Positions 38,057 to 46,919 of a stretch of DNA of 64,000 bases are shown here, one piece after another. Below the pieces are notes generated by a model that ran no database searches, was not told the DNA's origin, and saw nothing but the letters and a program-made list of their open reading frames with translations. This DNA comes from Streptomyces bottropensis ATCC 25435 (lineage in GTDB: Bacteria; Actinomycetota; Actinomycetes; Streptomycetales; Streptomycetaceae), in the NCBI RefSeq assembly GCF_000383595.1, contig NZ_KB911581.1, positions 1,889,342 through 1,953,341 on the forward strand. The letters are read 5' to 3'. The translations under genes were made by a program, and so were the position numbers. Positions within the stretch are counted from its first letter, which is position 1. The number at the start of each line of letters is the position of its first letter.

Positions 38057-39640
38057 ATGACCGTTTTGGATGAGGCACCGGGTGAGCCGACGGACGCGCG
38101 CGGGCGAGTGGCCGAACTGCACGAGATCCGTGCCCAGGCTCTGGCCGGCCCCAGCGAGAAGGCGACCGAGGCGCAGCACGCCAAGGGCAAGCTGACCTCC
38201 CGGGAGCGCATCGAGCTGCTGCTGGACCCGGGCTCCTTCAACGAGGTCGAACAACTGCGCCGGCACCGGGCCACCGGATTCGGTCTGGAGGCCAAGAAGC
38301 CGTACACCGACGGTGTGATCACCGGCTGGGGCACGGTGGAGGGCCGTACGGTCTTCGTCTACGCCCATGACTTCCGTATCTTCGGCGGCGCGCTGGGCGA
38401 GGCCCACGCCACGAAGATCCACAAGATCATGGACATGGCCATCGCGGCCGGAGCCCCGCTGGTCTCGCTCAACGACGGCGCGGGCGCCCGTATTCAGGAG
38501 GGCGTCTCCGCCCTCGCCGGCTACGGCGGCATCTTCCAGCGCAACACCCGGGCCTCCGGTGTCATCCCGCAGATCAGCGTGATGCTCGGCCCCTGCGCGG
38601 GCGGCGCGGCCTACAGCCCCGCCCTCACCGACTTCGTCTTCATGGTCCGCGAGACGTCGCAGATGTTCATCACCGGCCCGGACGTCGTCAAGGCGGTCAC
38701 CGGCGAGGAGATCACGCAGAACGGACTCGGCGGTGCGGACGTGCACGCCGAGACGAGCGGTGTGGCCCACTTCGCCTACGACGACGAGGAGACGTGCATC
38801 GCCGAGGTGCGCTACCTCCTGTCGATGCTCCCGCAGAACAACCGCGAGAACCCGCCGCGCGCGGAGGTCTCCGACGCGCCCGACCGCCGCAGCGACGTCC
38901 TGCTCGACCTGGTCCCGGCCGACGGCAACCGGCCCTACGACATGACCAAGGTGATCGAGGAGATCGTCGACGACGGCGACTACCTGGAGATCCACGAGCG
39001 CTGGGCCCGCAACATCATCTGCGCCCTCGGGCGGCTCGACGGCCAGGTGGTCGGCATCGTCGCCAACCAGCCGCAGTCCCTCGCGGGCGTCCTGGACATC
39101 GAGGCGTCGGAAAAAGCTGCGCGCTTTGTCCAGATGTGTGATGCTTTTAACATCCCGATCATCACGCTGCTGGATGTCCCCGGGTTCCTCCCGGGCGTCG
39201 ACCAGGAGCACGGCGGAATCATCCGCCACGGCGCCAAGCTGCTGTACGCGTACTGCAACGCGACCGTGCCCCGGATCTCCCTGATCCTGCGCAAGGCGTA
39301 CGGAGGTGCCTACATCGTCATGGACAGCCAGTCCATCGGCGCCGACCTCACGTACGCCTGGCCGACCAACGAGATCGCCGTCATGGGCGCCGAAGGCGCC
39401 GCCAACGTCATCTTCCGCCGTCAGATCGCCGAGGCCGAGGACCCCGAGGCGATGCGGGTCCGCATGGTCAAGGAGTACAAGGCCGAGCTGATGCACCCGT
39501 ACTACGCGGCCGAACGCGGCCTCGTCGACGACGTGATCGACCCCGCGGACACCCGCGCGGTCCTCATCCGCTCCCTCGCGATGCTCCACACCAAGCACGC
39601 GGACCTGCCGTCCCGCAAGCACGGCAACCCGCCGCAGTAA
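38057..39640 (+). CDS. accB: Acyl-CoA (acetyl/propionyl) carboxylase beta (carboxyltransferase) subunit
   Basis: It transfers carboxyl from biotin to acetyl- or propionyl-CoA, giving malonyl- or methylmalonyl-CoA for fatty acid and polyketide synthesis. 527 residues with two crotonase-type halves: biotin-binding LGPCAGGAAYSPAL and acyl-CoA-binding GGAYIVMDSQSIGADLTYAWP. The Asp of VMDSQS occupies the position that sets substrate preference in PccB-type subunits, which suits broad specificity. The start is ATG 38057, likely leaderless. The accE gene follows at 57 bp, as in S. coelicolor accB-accE. The biotinylated alpha subunit is encoded elsewhere. Confidence 0.94.
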   Translation: MTVLDEAPGEPTDARGRVAELHEIRAQALAGPSEKATEAQHAKGKLTSRERIELLLDPGSFNEVEQLRRHRATGFGLEAKKPYTDGVITGWGTVEGRTVFVYAHDFRIFGGALGEAHATKIHKIMDMAIAAGAPLVSLNDGAGARIQEGVSALAGYGGIFQRNTRASGVIPQISVMLGPCAGGAAYSPALTDFVFMVRETSQMFITGPDVVKAVTGEEITQNGLGGADVHAETSGVAHFAYDDEETCIAEVRYLLSMLPQNNRENPPRAEVSDAPDRRSDVLLDLVPADGNRPYDMTKVIEEIVDDGDYLEIHERWARNIICALGRLDGQVVGIVANQPQSLAGVLDIEASEKAARFVQMCDAFNIPIITLLDVPGFLPGVDQEHGGIIRHGAKLLYAYCNATVPRISLILRKAYGGAYIVMDSQSIGADLTYAWPTNEIAVMGAEGAANVIFRRQIAEAEDPEAMRVRMVKEYKAELMHPYYAAERGLVDDVIDPADTRAVLIRSLAMLHTKHADLPSRKHGNPPQ

Positions 39641-39697
39641 CCCGCCCGTTCCCTCGCGGTACCCCTGCGGAAACCTCATCCACGGAGACTGACTTCC

Positions 39698-39892
39698 ATG
39701 AAGCTGCCTGATATTCGCGTCGAGAAGGGCCACGCCGAGCCCGAGGAAGTGGCCGCGATCACCGCGCTGCTCCTGGCCCGTGCCGCCGCGCAGCCCACCG
39801 AGGCCACGCCGGCCCACCGGGGCCGCCTGCGTGCGGGCTGGCGCCGCCTGGAGCGCGAGCCCGGCTTCCGGGCGCCGCACAGCTGGCGCTGA
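39698..39892 (+). CDS. accE: Acyl-CoA carboxylase epsilon subunit
   Basis: 64 residues, starting MKLPDIRVEKGHAEPEEVAA. It fits the small actinomycete epsilon subunit that binds the beta subunit and raises acetyl-CoA carboxylase activity. PEEVAAITALLLA is the conserved helix and the C-terminal HSWR is typical. ATG 39698, preceded by a GGAGACTGACTTCC spacer. It is the second gene of the accB operon, closed by a strong hairpin 24 bp later. Confidence 0.9.
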   Translation: MKLPDIRVEKGHAEPEEVAAITALLLARAAAQPTEATPAHRGRLRAGWRRLEREPGFRAPHSWR

Positions 39893-39915
39893 GCGGATCC
39901 GTCCGCCGGACCTCA

Positions 39916-39950
39916 GGAGGGCCGGAACCCGTCGCGGGTTCCGGCCCTCC
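39916..39950. terminator. Terminator between accE and the convergent kinase-like gene
   Basis: A perfect 16-bp stem (39916-39931 with 39935-39950) with a TCG loop; it can act in both directions. Confidence 0.9.
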
Positions 39951-39972
39951 GGCGTTCCCTCTCGTCCGCCGG

Positions 39973-41568
39973 TCAGACGAGCGCGACGATCCCCCAGATG
40001 ATCAGTCCGAGCACCAGAAGCACCACGAGGAGCGTGCCGCAGGCGGCGGCCAGGACGAAGAGGTCGTCGTTCCCGGACGCGGCGCCGGCGCCCGCCTTCG
40101 GCGGTGGCGTGCGGGGCGCCCGGCCGGGCTTCTGCGGCGGAGGCGCGCAGGCCGGTGGTGGTGTGGGGGTCGGTGGCGGTGTGGGGGGTGCCGCCGAGGG
40201 CCGGGGTCGGGTGGACGCGGTCGTGGAGGTGGGCGAGGCCCTCGGCGTGGCGGTGCGGGAAGGCGCGCCGCTGGAGGGTGGAGGGCCGGAGGGTGCCGGG
40301 CTGGACGCGCCGGCCGTGCGCGGCGAGCCGGTACGGGGAGGCGCGGTGCCGGAGGGGGCGGTGCCGGAGGGGGCGGTGCGGGACCTTCCGGCGGGGGACG
40401 ACATGGGTCGTGACATCGAGGCGGACGCGGTCGCCGAGGCCGACGCGGACGCCGCCCCCGCCCCACCCACCCGGCCGGGCGAACGCGTGAACGGGTCGGT
40501 TTGCCCGTCCGCGAGCCGGCGGCACCATGGACACGCGTCGAGATGGCCGCCGTAGGAGTGCGCCGGAACCCGGGCACACCGCGTGATGTCCTCCCGGACG
40601 TCGTCGAGTGCGGCCAGCCAGGCCGCCGAGCTCGGCCGGCGGGCCGGCTCGCGCAGCCCCGGCCCGAACGTGGCCTTCGCCAACCGCAGCACCCGGGGCG
40701 GCACCACCTCGGCCGACAGCAGCTGCGCGGGCACCACCACACGGTCGGGATGCACCAGGAACGAGGTCCCGCTGAGGATGTTGTCCTTGCGCGTGGACTC
40801 CTCGGCGCCGTACTTCGGGGCACCGTCGAAGGGGTGGTTCCCGGCGGTGACCAACTGGTAGACGAGGACCGCGAGGGCGAAGTCGTCCGAGTGCCGGGTC
40901 GGCTCGGTGCCGTCGTAGCGCTCGGGGCAGGCGTAGTCGTCCGTGAACGCGTCGGAGCCGAACTCCTCGTTCGTCAGCGCGTCCCTGAACGCGAACGAGT
41001 CGCAGTCGAGCAGGGTGATGTAACCGCTGCGGTCCGCGACCGCGTTCGCGCTGGACAGGTCGCCCACGACGAACCCCTCGACATGCAGCCGGGCCGTCAT
41101 GTACGCCAGGTTCGCGGCCACCCCGACCAGGAACTTCCAGTCGGTGGCCCCGTCGAGGCGGAGCCGCACCTGCTTCTGGAGCAGACCCTTGAGCGGGGTC
41201 TGCGCCGACGGCTCCAGCCGGGGCATCCCGTAACCGACCGGCCGGCCACCGGACTCGACGAGATCCGTCGGCCACGCCAGCAGCGGCGGCTGGTCCGGCT
41301 GCAGCTCCTCCTCCGCCAGCGGGGCCGCTCGCAGCATCGCCGTGAGCCGCCGTAACTGCTCCTCGCCCGGGGCGCGTTTGTAGATCTTGGCGGCGAGGTC
41401 GGGGCGCTCGCGCAACGCCCACACGTCGCCGTAACCGCCCTCCCCGAGCGGCTGTCCCTCGCGGGTGACCGGCGTACCGTCGCCGAGGGTCAGTTCGGCG
41501 GTGTCGTCCACGCCGTCGCCGTGGCCAGGGCCGCCGCTCTTGTCGTCGCTGTCGTCGTTCGTCCTCAT
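39973..41568 (-). CDS. Membrane-anchored kinase-like protein (YegI/TerY-P type)
   Basis: 531 residues. Kinase lobe signatures are the glycine loop GEGGYGDVW, Lys in AAKIYKR, and a catalytic segment reading VVGDLSSANAV in place of HRD...N, followed by LLDCDSFAF in place of DFG. This pattern is typical of kinase-like proteins that occur with PP2C and VWA partners. A CPWC pair follows the kinase domain, then a long Pro/Ser/Thr-rich linker and a C-terminal membrane helix (about 505-530). ATG 41568 overlaps the PP2C stop (ATGA), so it is translationally coupled. Last gene of the operon. Confidence 0.85.
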   Translation of the reverse strand: MRTNDDSDDKSGGPGHGDGVDDTAELTLGDGTPVTREGQPLGEGGYGDVWALRERPDLAAKIYKRAPGEEQLRRLTAMLRAAPLAEEELQPDQPPLLAWPTDLVESGGRPVGYGMPRLEPSAQTPLKGLLQKQVRLRLDGATDWKFLVGVAANLAYMTARLHVEGFVVGDLSSANAVADRSGYITLLDCDSFAFRDALTNEEFGSDAFTDDYACPERYDGTEPTRHSDDFALAVLVYQLVTAGNHPFDGAPKYGAEESTRKDNILSGTSFLVHPDRVVVPAQLLSAEVVPPRVLRLAKATFGPGLREPARRPSSAAWLAALDDVREDITRCARVPAHSYGGHLDACPWCRRLADGQTDPFTRSPGRVGGAGAASASASATASASMSRPMSSPAGRSRTAPSGTAPSGTAPPRTGSPRTAGASSPAPSGPPPSSGAPSRTATPRASPTSTTASTRPRPSAAPPTPPPTPTPPPACAPPPQKPGRAPRTPPPKAGAGAASGNDDLFVLAAACGTLLVVLLVLGLIIWGIVALV

Positions 41569-42344
41569 GTCCGGACCGCCCACAGAAGAGTCTTGTCGTC
41601 ACCGGTCACCCGGGTGATCTGGTCCGAGGCCAGGAAGGAGGACAGCCACCGCTCCTCCTCGGCGTGGTCGTACGCGGGGTCGCCGAGCCGTGCGAAGAGG
41701 TGGCCCACGAACGCGTCGTGCGGCAGCGGCGGGCCGGCCGGGGTGCGTTTCAGCAGTGCGTTGGTCAGTCCGTCGGTGGACAGCAGGACCCCGTCGATGC
41801 CGCCGTCCCGCACACAGTCCACCCGGAGGTGTTCCTCCGCCCCGGGCGAGCCGACGAACACCGTCTCGTTGGCGTACTCGCTGCGGACGTGGGGGCGGGG
41901 CAGCAGATGGTACGAGCCCGGTGCGCCGCCGGTGCGCAACAGCACCAGGCCGTCACCGATGGACAGTTGCCCGAGCCAGCCCTCGGCGACCACCGCCACC
42001 GTCAGCGTCGTCGCGTACGGACCGGGGTCCGCGCCGCACCAGCCCAGGAAGGTGCTCCGGACCTGGTGGAAGGCCTCGGTCAGGCGGTCCTTGCGGGCGT
42101 GGACCTCCGGGAGGACCGCCCAGGGGGTCGCCACCGTGGCGAACGCGTCCATCGCGAGGGTCACGACCTGCCGGGACCCCTCCTGCGAACAGGAGGCGCT
42201 GCCCGCCCCGTCCGCCACCGCCAGCACCAGACCCGTGGGGGTCTGCCGGTGGTCCATGGCGTCCTGGCACGGCAGCCGTTCCTGGAGGTGCCGGTAGCCG
42301 ATCACACTCGTGCCGTGCACCCGCCAGTCGGCGGCGGCGCTCAC
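41565..42344 (-). CDS. PP2C-type protein phosphatase
   Basis: 259 residues. The PP2C metal-binding sites are visible: LAVADGAGSASCS (Asp-Gly), LSIGDGLVLL, GVLLSTDGLTNAL and GDDKTLLWA. It would dephosphorylate Ser/Thr targets and so oppose the two kinases encoded in the same operon. GTG 42344 overlaps the VWA stop by 4 bp and its own stop overlaps the next start, so the three genes are tightly coupled. The longer frame upstream is not used. Confidence 0.88.
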   Translation of the reverse strand: MSAAADWRVHGTSVIGYRHLQERLPCQDAMDHRQTPTGLVLAVADGAGSASCSQEGSRQVVTLAMDAFATVATPWAVLPEVHARKDRLTEAFHQVRSTFLGWCGADPGPYATTLTVAVVAEGWLGQLSIGDGLVLLRTGGAPGSYHLLPRPHVRSEYANETVFVGSPGAEEHLRVDCVRDGGIDGVLLSTDGLTNALLKRTPAGPPLPHDAFVGHLFARLGDPAYDHAEEERWLSSFLASDQITRVTGDDKTLLWAVRT

Positions 42345-43129
42345 GCGGGCACCTGCCCGCCGCCGCGCCGGCTCTTGAGCCGGGCGAAGATCTCCTGGAA
42401 CTCCGCCTCCGCGGCACCGCCCTGGGCCGCGCGGGCGCTGTGCGACATGGCGGCGAGCAGTTCCTTGAACGGGAACCCGTCCAACCAGGCGTGGTAGTTG
42501 GGCGCGAGCTCCTGCAGGACGGCCTCCGCGCCGCTGTGCCGCTCCCCGACGCCCACCGCGAACAGGCGGAAGCGGCGCTCCTCCTCGGCCTTGCGCAGCT
42601 CGGGCAGCAGATCGCGGTAGGCGTGCGAGAACTGGCCGCGTTCGTTGCTGGGGAAGCCGTCCGTGACCACGCAGATCTGCGGGCGGTAGTAGGTCAGTCC
42701 CGAAGTGCGAAGCCCCGCCTTGTAGTCCGCGACCACCTCCATCGCCAGACGCAGGGCCCGGTCCAGCAGGGTCACCCCGTGGGCGCGCAGCTGGGGCGGG
42801 CGGAACTCGTGGGCCGGGACGAACGGACTGTGCGGCCACACCGGCGCGGTCGTGCCGAGCGGGACGTCGCCCTGCCACACCGTGATGTTCTCCGGGCCGC
42901 CGAACGTGATCACGGCCACGTCGACCGCCGCGCTGAGGGCCATGTCGTCCACCAGGCTCTCGGCCCACGAGGCCAGCGCCGTGTTGAGGGAGGTGATGGC
43001 GCCCTTGGCGGCGAGCGAACTGGAGGCGTCCAGGCAGAGCAACAGCGGCAGCCGTTGGGCGCTGTCGAACTCGAAACCCGTGTAGGGAACGGGGAGCTGG
43101 GTCTCTTCGGAACCAGGAATGTGGGTCAC
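42341..43129 (-). CDS. VWA-domain protein (TerY/YegL-like)
   Basis: 262 residues, almost entirely one von Willebrand A domain with an intact MIDAS (CLDASSSL, later the Thr of GVTLLDRAL and Asp of VVTDGFPSNE). Such cytoplasmic VWA proteins scaffold the kinase/PP2C triad known from tellurite-type and YegIKL systems. GTG 43129 has GGAGAA 5 nt upstream; the frame further upstream overlaps the NfeD-like gene and is rejected. Confidence 0.88.
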   Translation of the reverse strand: MTHIPGSEETQLPVPYTGFEFDSAQRLPLLLCLDASSSLAAKGAITSLNTALASWAESLVDDMALSAAVDVAVITFGGPENITVWQGDVPLGTTAPVWPHSPFVPAHEFRPPQLRAHGVTLLDRALRLAMEVVADYKAGLRTSGLTYYRPQICVVTDGFPSNERGQFSHAYRDLLPELRKAEEERRFRLFAVGVGERHSGAEAVLQELAPNYHAWLDGFPFKELLAAMSHSARAAQGGAAEAEFQEIFARLKSRRGGGQVPA

Positions 43130-43194
43130 GGCTTCTCCGTGGTGCTGTGGGAAGAACAGGACGTCGTGCGAAAGAGAGACGGGGCGGGCGGGGG

Positions 43195-45267
43195 TCAGCG
43201 GAGCGGGCGGGCGTCGAGGACCGGCGGGTCGGACAGTGCTGCCGCGCCTGCGGTGGTGGAAGGGGATGTGGCTGCGGCTGTCGTCGTGACCGTGATGCGT
43301 ACGGGACTGCCGGGCTGGGGGAACGCGTCGGCCGGACCGTGCCAGTGGGCGCGGCGCAGGACGCCCTCCCACTCGACGTACCCCTGCGGACGCAACCAGG
43401 TGACCGCGGTCGCGATCCTGGTGCCCGAACCGAGATAGAGCGTGTCCAGTCCGTCGCCGCCGGCGTCGTCCCGCACCGGGGACGGGGAGACGGCGGGATC
43501 GGGGGCGCCGATCGTGGTGGGCGGGGTGTGGGGTTCCGGCTGGTCGGCGGCACGGGTCGGACCGGGACCGGTCGGCCGGGGCGGAGCGTGCTCGTCCGGG
43601 CCGGGAGGGCTGTGCGAGCCGGACGGGTCGCCGTGACCGGGCGGCTCGTTCGCGTCGGGGGGCGCCGAAGTCGTAGGCGGCGCGGAGGGATGGGGTCGCA
43701 TCGGGGCTCTGGGAGACGTCGGAGAATGCGGTGACGTCGCGGGGTGGTGCGATACGGGGGACTGGGGCTGCGCCTCGGGCCCGTGCGGCGCCGAGGACCT
43801 TGACGACGGCGATGACCTGGGCGACCTGGGGCGCGGCGGGGTGGCCGTCGGTGAGTGTTCCGGGGGTTCGGTCGGAGCCCGGTGGTCGGGCGGTGCGGCG
43901 GACGAGGTGTACGGACTCTCGCGCGAGGGCAGGCCGGGCTGGGTCAGCTCGCCGGAACGGCTTCCGTGCCCGGGGAGACCCGCGGGACCCTTGGCTCCAG
44001 CCACCTCCTCGCGCTCGCCGAACCGCCCGGACTCCCGGGGCTGCGAGGACCGGTTGCCGCGTGCGGGTTCCCGGCGCGGCTCGGCATCCTGGTGCCCTGC
44101 GGGCCTGCCGGGATTCCCGGGTTCGCCGCGTCGCTGAGGCTCGCTGCCGCGTGCGGGTTCCCCGCGTCGGTCGGTTTCCCGGTGTCCCGCGGGCCTGCCG
44201 GGATTCCCGGGTTCGCCGCGTCGCTGAGGCTCGCCGCCCCGTGCGGATTCCCCGCGTCGCTCCGGTTCGACGCGTCGCCCGGCTTCCTCGCGTCGCGCGG
44301 GCCGGGTCCGGCCGGCTGCTCCGTGGCGCTCGGCTTCCCCGCCCGCACCGGACTTGCCGTACCACCCAGGCCCGCCAAGAGGTCCGGGTCCCGTGCGCTG
44401 CTCAGCTTCTCGGCGCCGTCCCGGCTCGCCGAGCCTGCCGGACACCTCGCGTCGCTCGGGTGCACCGCGTCGCTCGGGCTCATCGAGAGGCCCGGGCACG
44501 CCGGGCCTCTTGAACACACCGAACCTCCCGGACGCACGGCGCCTCCTGGACTCACCGCGTCGCTCGGGATCGCGGTGCCTTCCGAAGGCACGGCGCCCGG
44601 CTCCCCCCTCCGGCTCCCTCCGCCGGGCGACCTCTTTGAGCCCCTCGGACCCCCCACGCTCGTCGGACCCTGCGCGGCCCTCGGCGCCCCCGCGCTCGTC
44701 CAACGCTCCGCGCCCGCCGGACCCGCCACTCTGATCGGGCACCCCCTGCCCTCCGGCCTCACCGTGTCCTTGGTCCTTCGCGGAGACTTCGTGGGCCCAA
44801 TGCCCCAGCGCTGCCCCCGCCCACTCCAGCAGTCGGCCGGGGAGGCCGAGCAGCCAGCGCACATCCGTGCTCAGGCGGCGGCCGGTCGTCCCCCGGGCCG
44901 GGCGTCCCGGGCGGCGGGCACGGTCGGACGTGGCCGACGAACCGTGGGCGCTGCCCACCCCGCGCCTGTTCCTCCGGCCCCGAAGCCGCCCGCCCGCACG
45001 CTCTTTCCCGGACTCGCCCCGCCTCTCCCCAGGCCCACCAGGGTTTCCGGGGCCGCCCACCGACCCCACCGACCCCTCCTCCTGTTCGGCGTCGCTTCCG
45101 TCCCCGGGCTCTTCCCGCGGGTCCCGCCGCGGGCGCAGGTGCCCGTCCGGGGAGCGATGGCCGCCGGGCCCCCGGGAGGGGCGGGCGCGTGTGGCCCAGA
45201 TGAGTGCCGTCACCACCGTGATCAGTGCCACCAGTACGGCCCAGAGTGTGTGGAAGACGAGTTGCAC
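43195..45267 (-). CDS. Membrane protein with giant disordered insert and NfeD-like C-terminus
   Basis: 690 residues. An N-terminal membrane helix (LVFHTLWAVLVALITVVTALIWA, about 3-25) is separated from a C-terminal OB-like domain (about 620-690, with GSGTRIATAVTWLRPQGYVEW) by about 550 residues of Arg/Glu/Gly/Pro-rich low-complexity sequence. Internal repeats such as RRGEPGNPGRPAGH occur at least twice. The layout looks like NfeD inflated by repeat expansion. GTG 45267 lies 4 bp after the YbjN-like stop. An opposite-strand frame spans the same DNA but lacks operon context or domains. Confidence 0.65.
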   Translation of the reverse strand: MQLVFHTLWAVLVALITVVTALIWATRARPSRGPGGHRSPDGHLRPRRDPREEPGDGSDAEQEEGSVGSVGGPGNPGGPGERRGESGKERAGGRLRGRRNRRGVGSAHGSSATSDRARRPGRPARGTTGRRLSTDVRWLLGLPGRLLEWAGAALGHWAHEVSAKDQGHGEAGGQGVPDQSGGSGGRGALDERGGAEGRAGSDERGGSEGLKEVARRREPEGGAGRRAFGRHRDPERRGESRRRRASGRFGVFKRPGVPGPLDEPERRGAPERREVSGRLGEPGRRREAEQRTGPGPLGGPGWYGKSGAGGEAERHGAAGRTRPARREEAGRRVEPERRGESARGGEPQRRGEPGNPGRPAGHRETDRRGEPARGSEPQRRGEPGNPGRPAGHQDAEPRREPARGNRSSQPRESGRFGEREEVAGAKGPAGLPGHGSRSGELTQPGLPSRESPYTSSAAPPDHRAPTEPPEHSPTATPPRPRSPRSSPSSRSSAPHGPEAQPQSPVSHHPATSPHSPTSPRAPMRPHPSAPPTTSAPPDANEPPGHGDPSGSHSPPGPDEHAPPRPTGPGPTRAADQPEPHTPPTTIGAPDPAVSPSPVRDDAGGDGLDTLYLGSGTRIATAVTWLRPQGYVEWEGVLRRAHWHGPADAFPQPGSPVRITVTTTAAATSPSTTAGAAALSDPPVLDARPLR

Positions 45268-45271
45268 CGGA

Positions 45272-45748
45272 TCACCCCCGCGCCGCGAGGTCGTCGGCGC
45301 CGCGCAGCGTGTGTCCCAGGTCCCGGCACTCCGCGAGCAGCCGGGTCGCCCGTTCCAGCACGGTGTCCAGCGTCGCGTCGAAGCCGGCCGGGGTCATGTG
45401 CGAGGTCAGGGGGAGCGTCGACACCGCGGAGAGCAGGGGGAGTTCGGTGCGGTCGTAGCCGAGTACGGCCGTGGGGGTCACTTCGCGCGCGTTCCACGCC
45501 GTCGCCGCCGCGGCGGTCGACGCGACCCGGTCGGGCGGCACGAGGGTGCCGTCCGTGACGATCACCACCACCCACCCGCCGGCCTGGTTGAAGTCCACGA
45601 CGAGCGCCGGCCCGGGGCTCCCCTCCGGGGTGATGTCGACGCCGAGCGCGCCGTGCTCGGCGGTGACGCGGGCGCCGCGTCGGCGGGCCCAGGTGCGGGC
45701 CAGTGCCTCCCAGCCGTCGCGCAGCGGGACGAGGGGATCAGCGGTCAT
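45272..45748 (-). CDS. YbjN-like / type III chaperone-like protein
   Basis: 158 residues with the alpha-beta plan of YbjN-type proteins: a basic N-terminal helix (GWEALARTWARRRG), strands ALVVDFNQAGGWVVVIVTDG, and a C-terminal helix (LDTVLERATRLLAECRDLG). It has no membrane segment. Its ATG overlaps the upstream kinase stop by 11 bp and the next gene follows after 4 bp, so it belongs to the signalling operon. Probable role: partner binding; nothing more specific can be said. Confidence 0.65.
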   Translation of the reverse strand: MTADPLVPLRDGWEALARTWARRRGARVTAEHGALGVDITPEGSPGPALVVDFNQAGGWVVVIVTDGTLVPPDRVASTAAAATAWNAREVTPTAVLGYDRTELPLLSAVSTLPLTSHMTPAGFDATLDTVLERATRLLAECRDLGHTLRGADDLAARG

Positions 45749-46736
45749 GGTGCGCGAGTGCCTTCCGGATGAGTGCCTGGGTCAGTCCTGCGTCCAGCAG
45801 CCGGACGGCGGCGGGCCGCAGCGCACAGCCGCCGCCCGGCTCCGGCGGCCCCGGCACATGGCACCGGTGCGGCGGCCCGGGCACCGGGCGGGACCGCCTG
45901 CCGTCCCGCGAGGGCGCCCGCTGCGGCCGGGTCGGGGTGTCCGCCAGTGCGGCCAGGCCGGCCATGACCTCCAGCGGGGTCGGCCGGGCCAGGGGGGCGT
46001 AGGAGAGGCAGGCGGTGATCAGCGGGGCGAGGGCCGCGGGCATGCCGCCCAGGTCGGGCCGGGCTGCGCCGAGGATCCGCCGGTCGGCCTCCCGACCGGT
46101 GCCGTACGGGGGTCGGCCCGTCGCCGCGAAGGTCAGGACCGCGCCCAGGGCGAAGATGTCGACCGCGGGCGTGGGCCCATGGCCCGTGAGCTGCTCGGGG
46201 GCCATGTAGCCGGAGGTGCCGAGGACGGTGCCCGGCGCGGTGAGACCGCCGGCCGCGGCGGCCGACCGGGCGATGCCGAAGTCGATGAGGCGGGGCTCGT
46301 CGCCCTCCAGGACGATGTTCCCGGGCTTGAGGTCGCGGTGGATCACCCCGCGCTCGTGCACGGTGACGAGTGCCTCGGCGAGCATCAGACCGAACCGCTG
46401 GACGAGCCCCGTGGAGAGCGGCCCCCGCTCGTGGACCCGCACGGCCAGAGTGGGTCCGTCGACATAGCGGGTGGCCAGCCACAGCGGGGGAGTGCCGGTC
46501 TCGGCGTCGTACACGGGCACGGTGTACGGGCAGTTCACCTCGCGCAGCGCTGCCACCTCGCGCGCGAACCGCAGTCGTATCTCGCTCTGTTCGGCGAGGT
46601 CCTCACGGATGACCTTGACCGCCAGCCGTTGCCCGGCGGGAGTGCGGCACAGATAGACCGTGCCCATGCCCCCGCTGCCGAGTCGGCCGACGACCGTGTA
46701 CCGCCCCACCCGTGCCGTACCGCCAGGCCAGTCCAT
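45738..46736 (-). CDS. Cytoplasmic Ser/Thr protein kinase
   Basis: 332 residues. Hanks-type kinase with GSGGMGTVY (20-28), Lys41, HRDLKPGN (133-140), DFG (152-154) and GYMAPEQ. A short Pro/Arg-rich C-terminal tail with two Cys and no membrane helix follows, unlike the kinase at 10737. ATG 46736 begins the operon that runs through YbjN-like, NfeD-like, VWA, PP2C and kinase-like genes to 39973. Confidence 0.9.
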   Translation of the reverse strand: MDWPGGTARVGRYTVVGRLGSGGMGTVYLCRTPAGQRLAVKVIREDLAEQSEIRLRFAREVAALREVNCPYTVPVYDAETGTPPLWLATRYVDGPTLAVRVHERGPLSTGLVQRFGLMLAEALVTVHERGVIHRDLKPGNIVLEGDEPRLIDFGIARSAAAAGGLTAPGTVLGTSGYMAPEQLTGHGPTPAVDIFALGAVLTFAATGRPPYGTGREADRRILGAARPDLGGMPAALAPLITACLSYAPLARPTPLEVMAGLAALADTPTRPQRAPSRDGRRSRPVPGPPHRCHVPGPPEPGGGCALRPAAVRLLDAGLTQALIRKALAHHDR

Positions 46737-46853
46737 GTGTCCCCCGAGCGTCCCGGCGCCGACAGCCGTCCCCCTGACCTGTCGCCGCGCCGCAGGTCGC
46801 TCAACGTACCCGAAGGCGCACGCTCGGTGGGTGGATTTGCTGTTAGTACGACA

Positions 46854-46893
46854 AAAGCCGCGTTCTCCCGGATCGACGGGGGAACGCGGCTTT
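46854..46893 (-). terminator. Terminator of the first conservon
   Basis: A 17-bp stem with one mismatch (46854-46870 with 46877-46893) lies just past the cvnD stop. On the minus strand it ends in CTTTTG, close to an intrinsic terminator. Confidence 0.8.
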
Positions 46894-46919
46894 CGGCGCG
46901 AGACTGCGGGGGCGGCTTC

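Noticed and set aside
37976..41602. 1208-codon minus-strand frame over accB, accE and the kinase-like gene
   Set aside because: It crosses two well-supported genes on the plus strand and a strong terminator, and its translation is unlike any protein family.
43855..45558. 567-codon plus-strand frame opposite the NfeD-like gene
   Set aside because: It shows no recognisable fold and has no operon context. The minus-strand frame has a membrane helix, an NfeD-like domain and close gene spacing, although strand choice deserves an experimental check.
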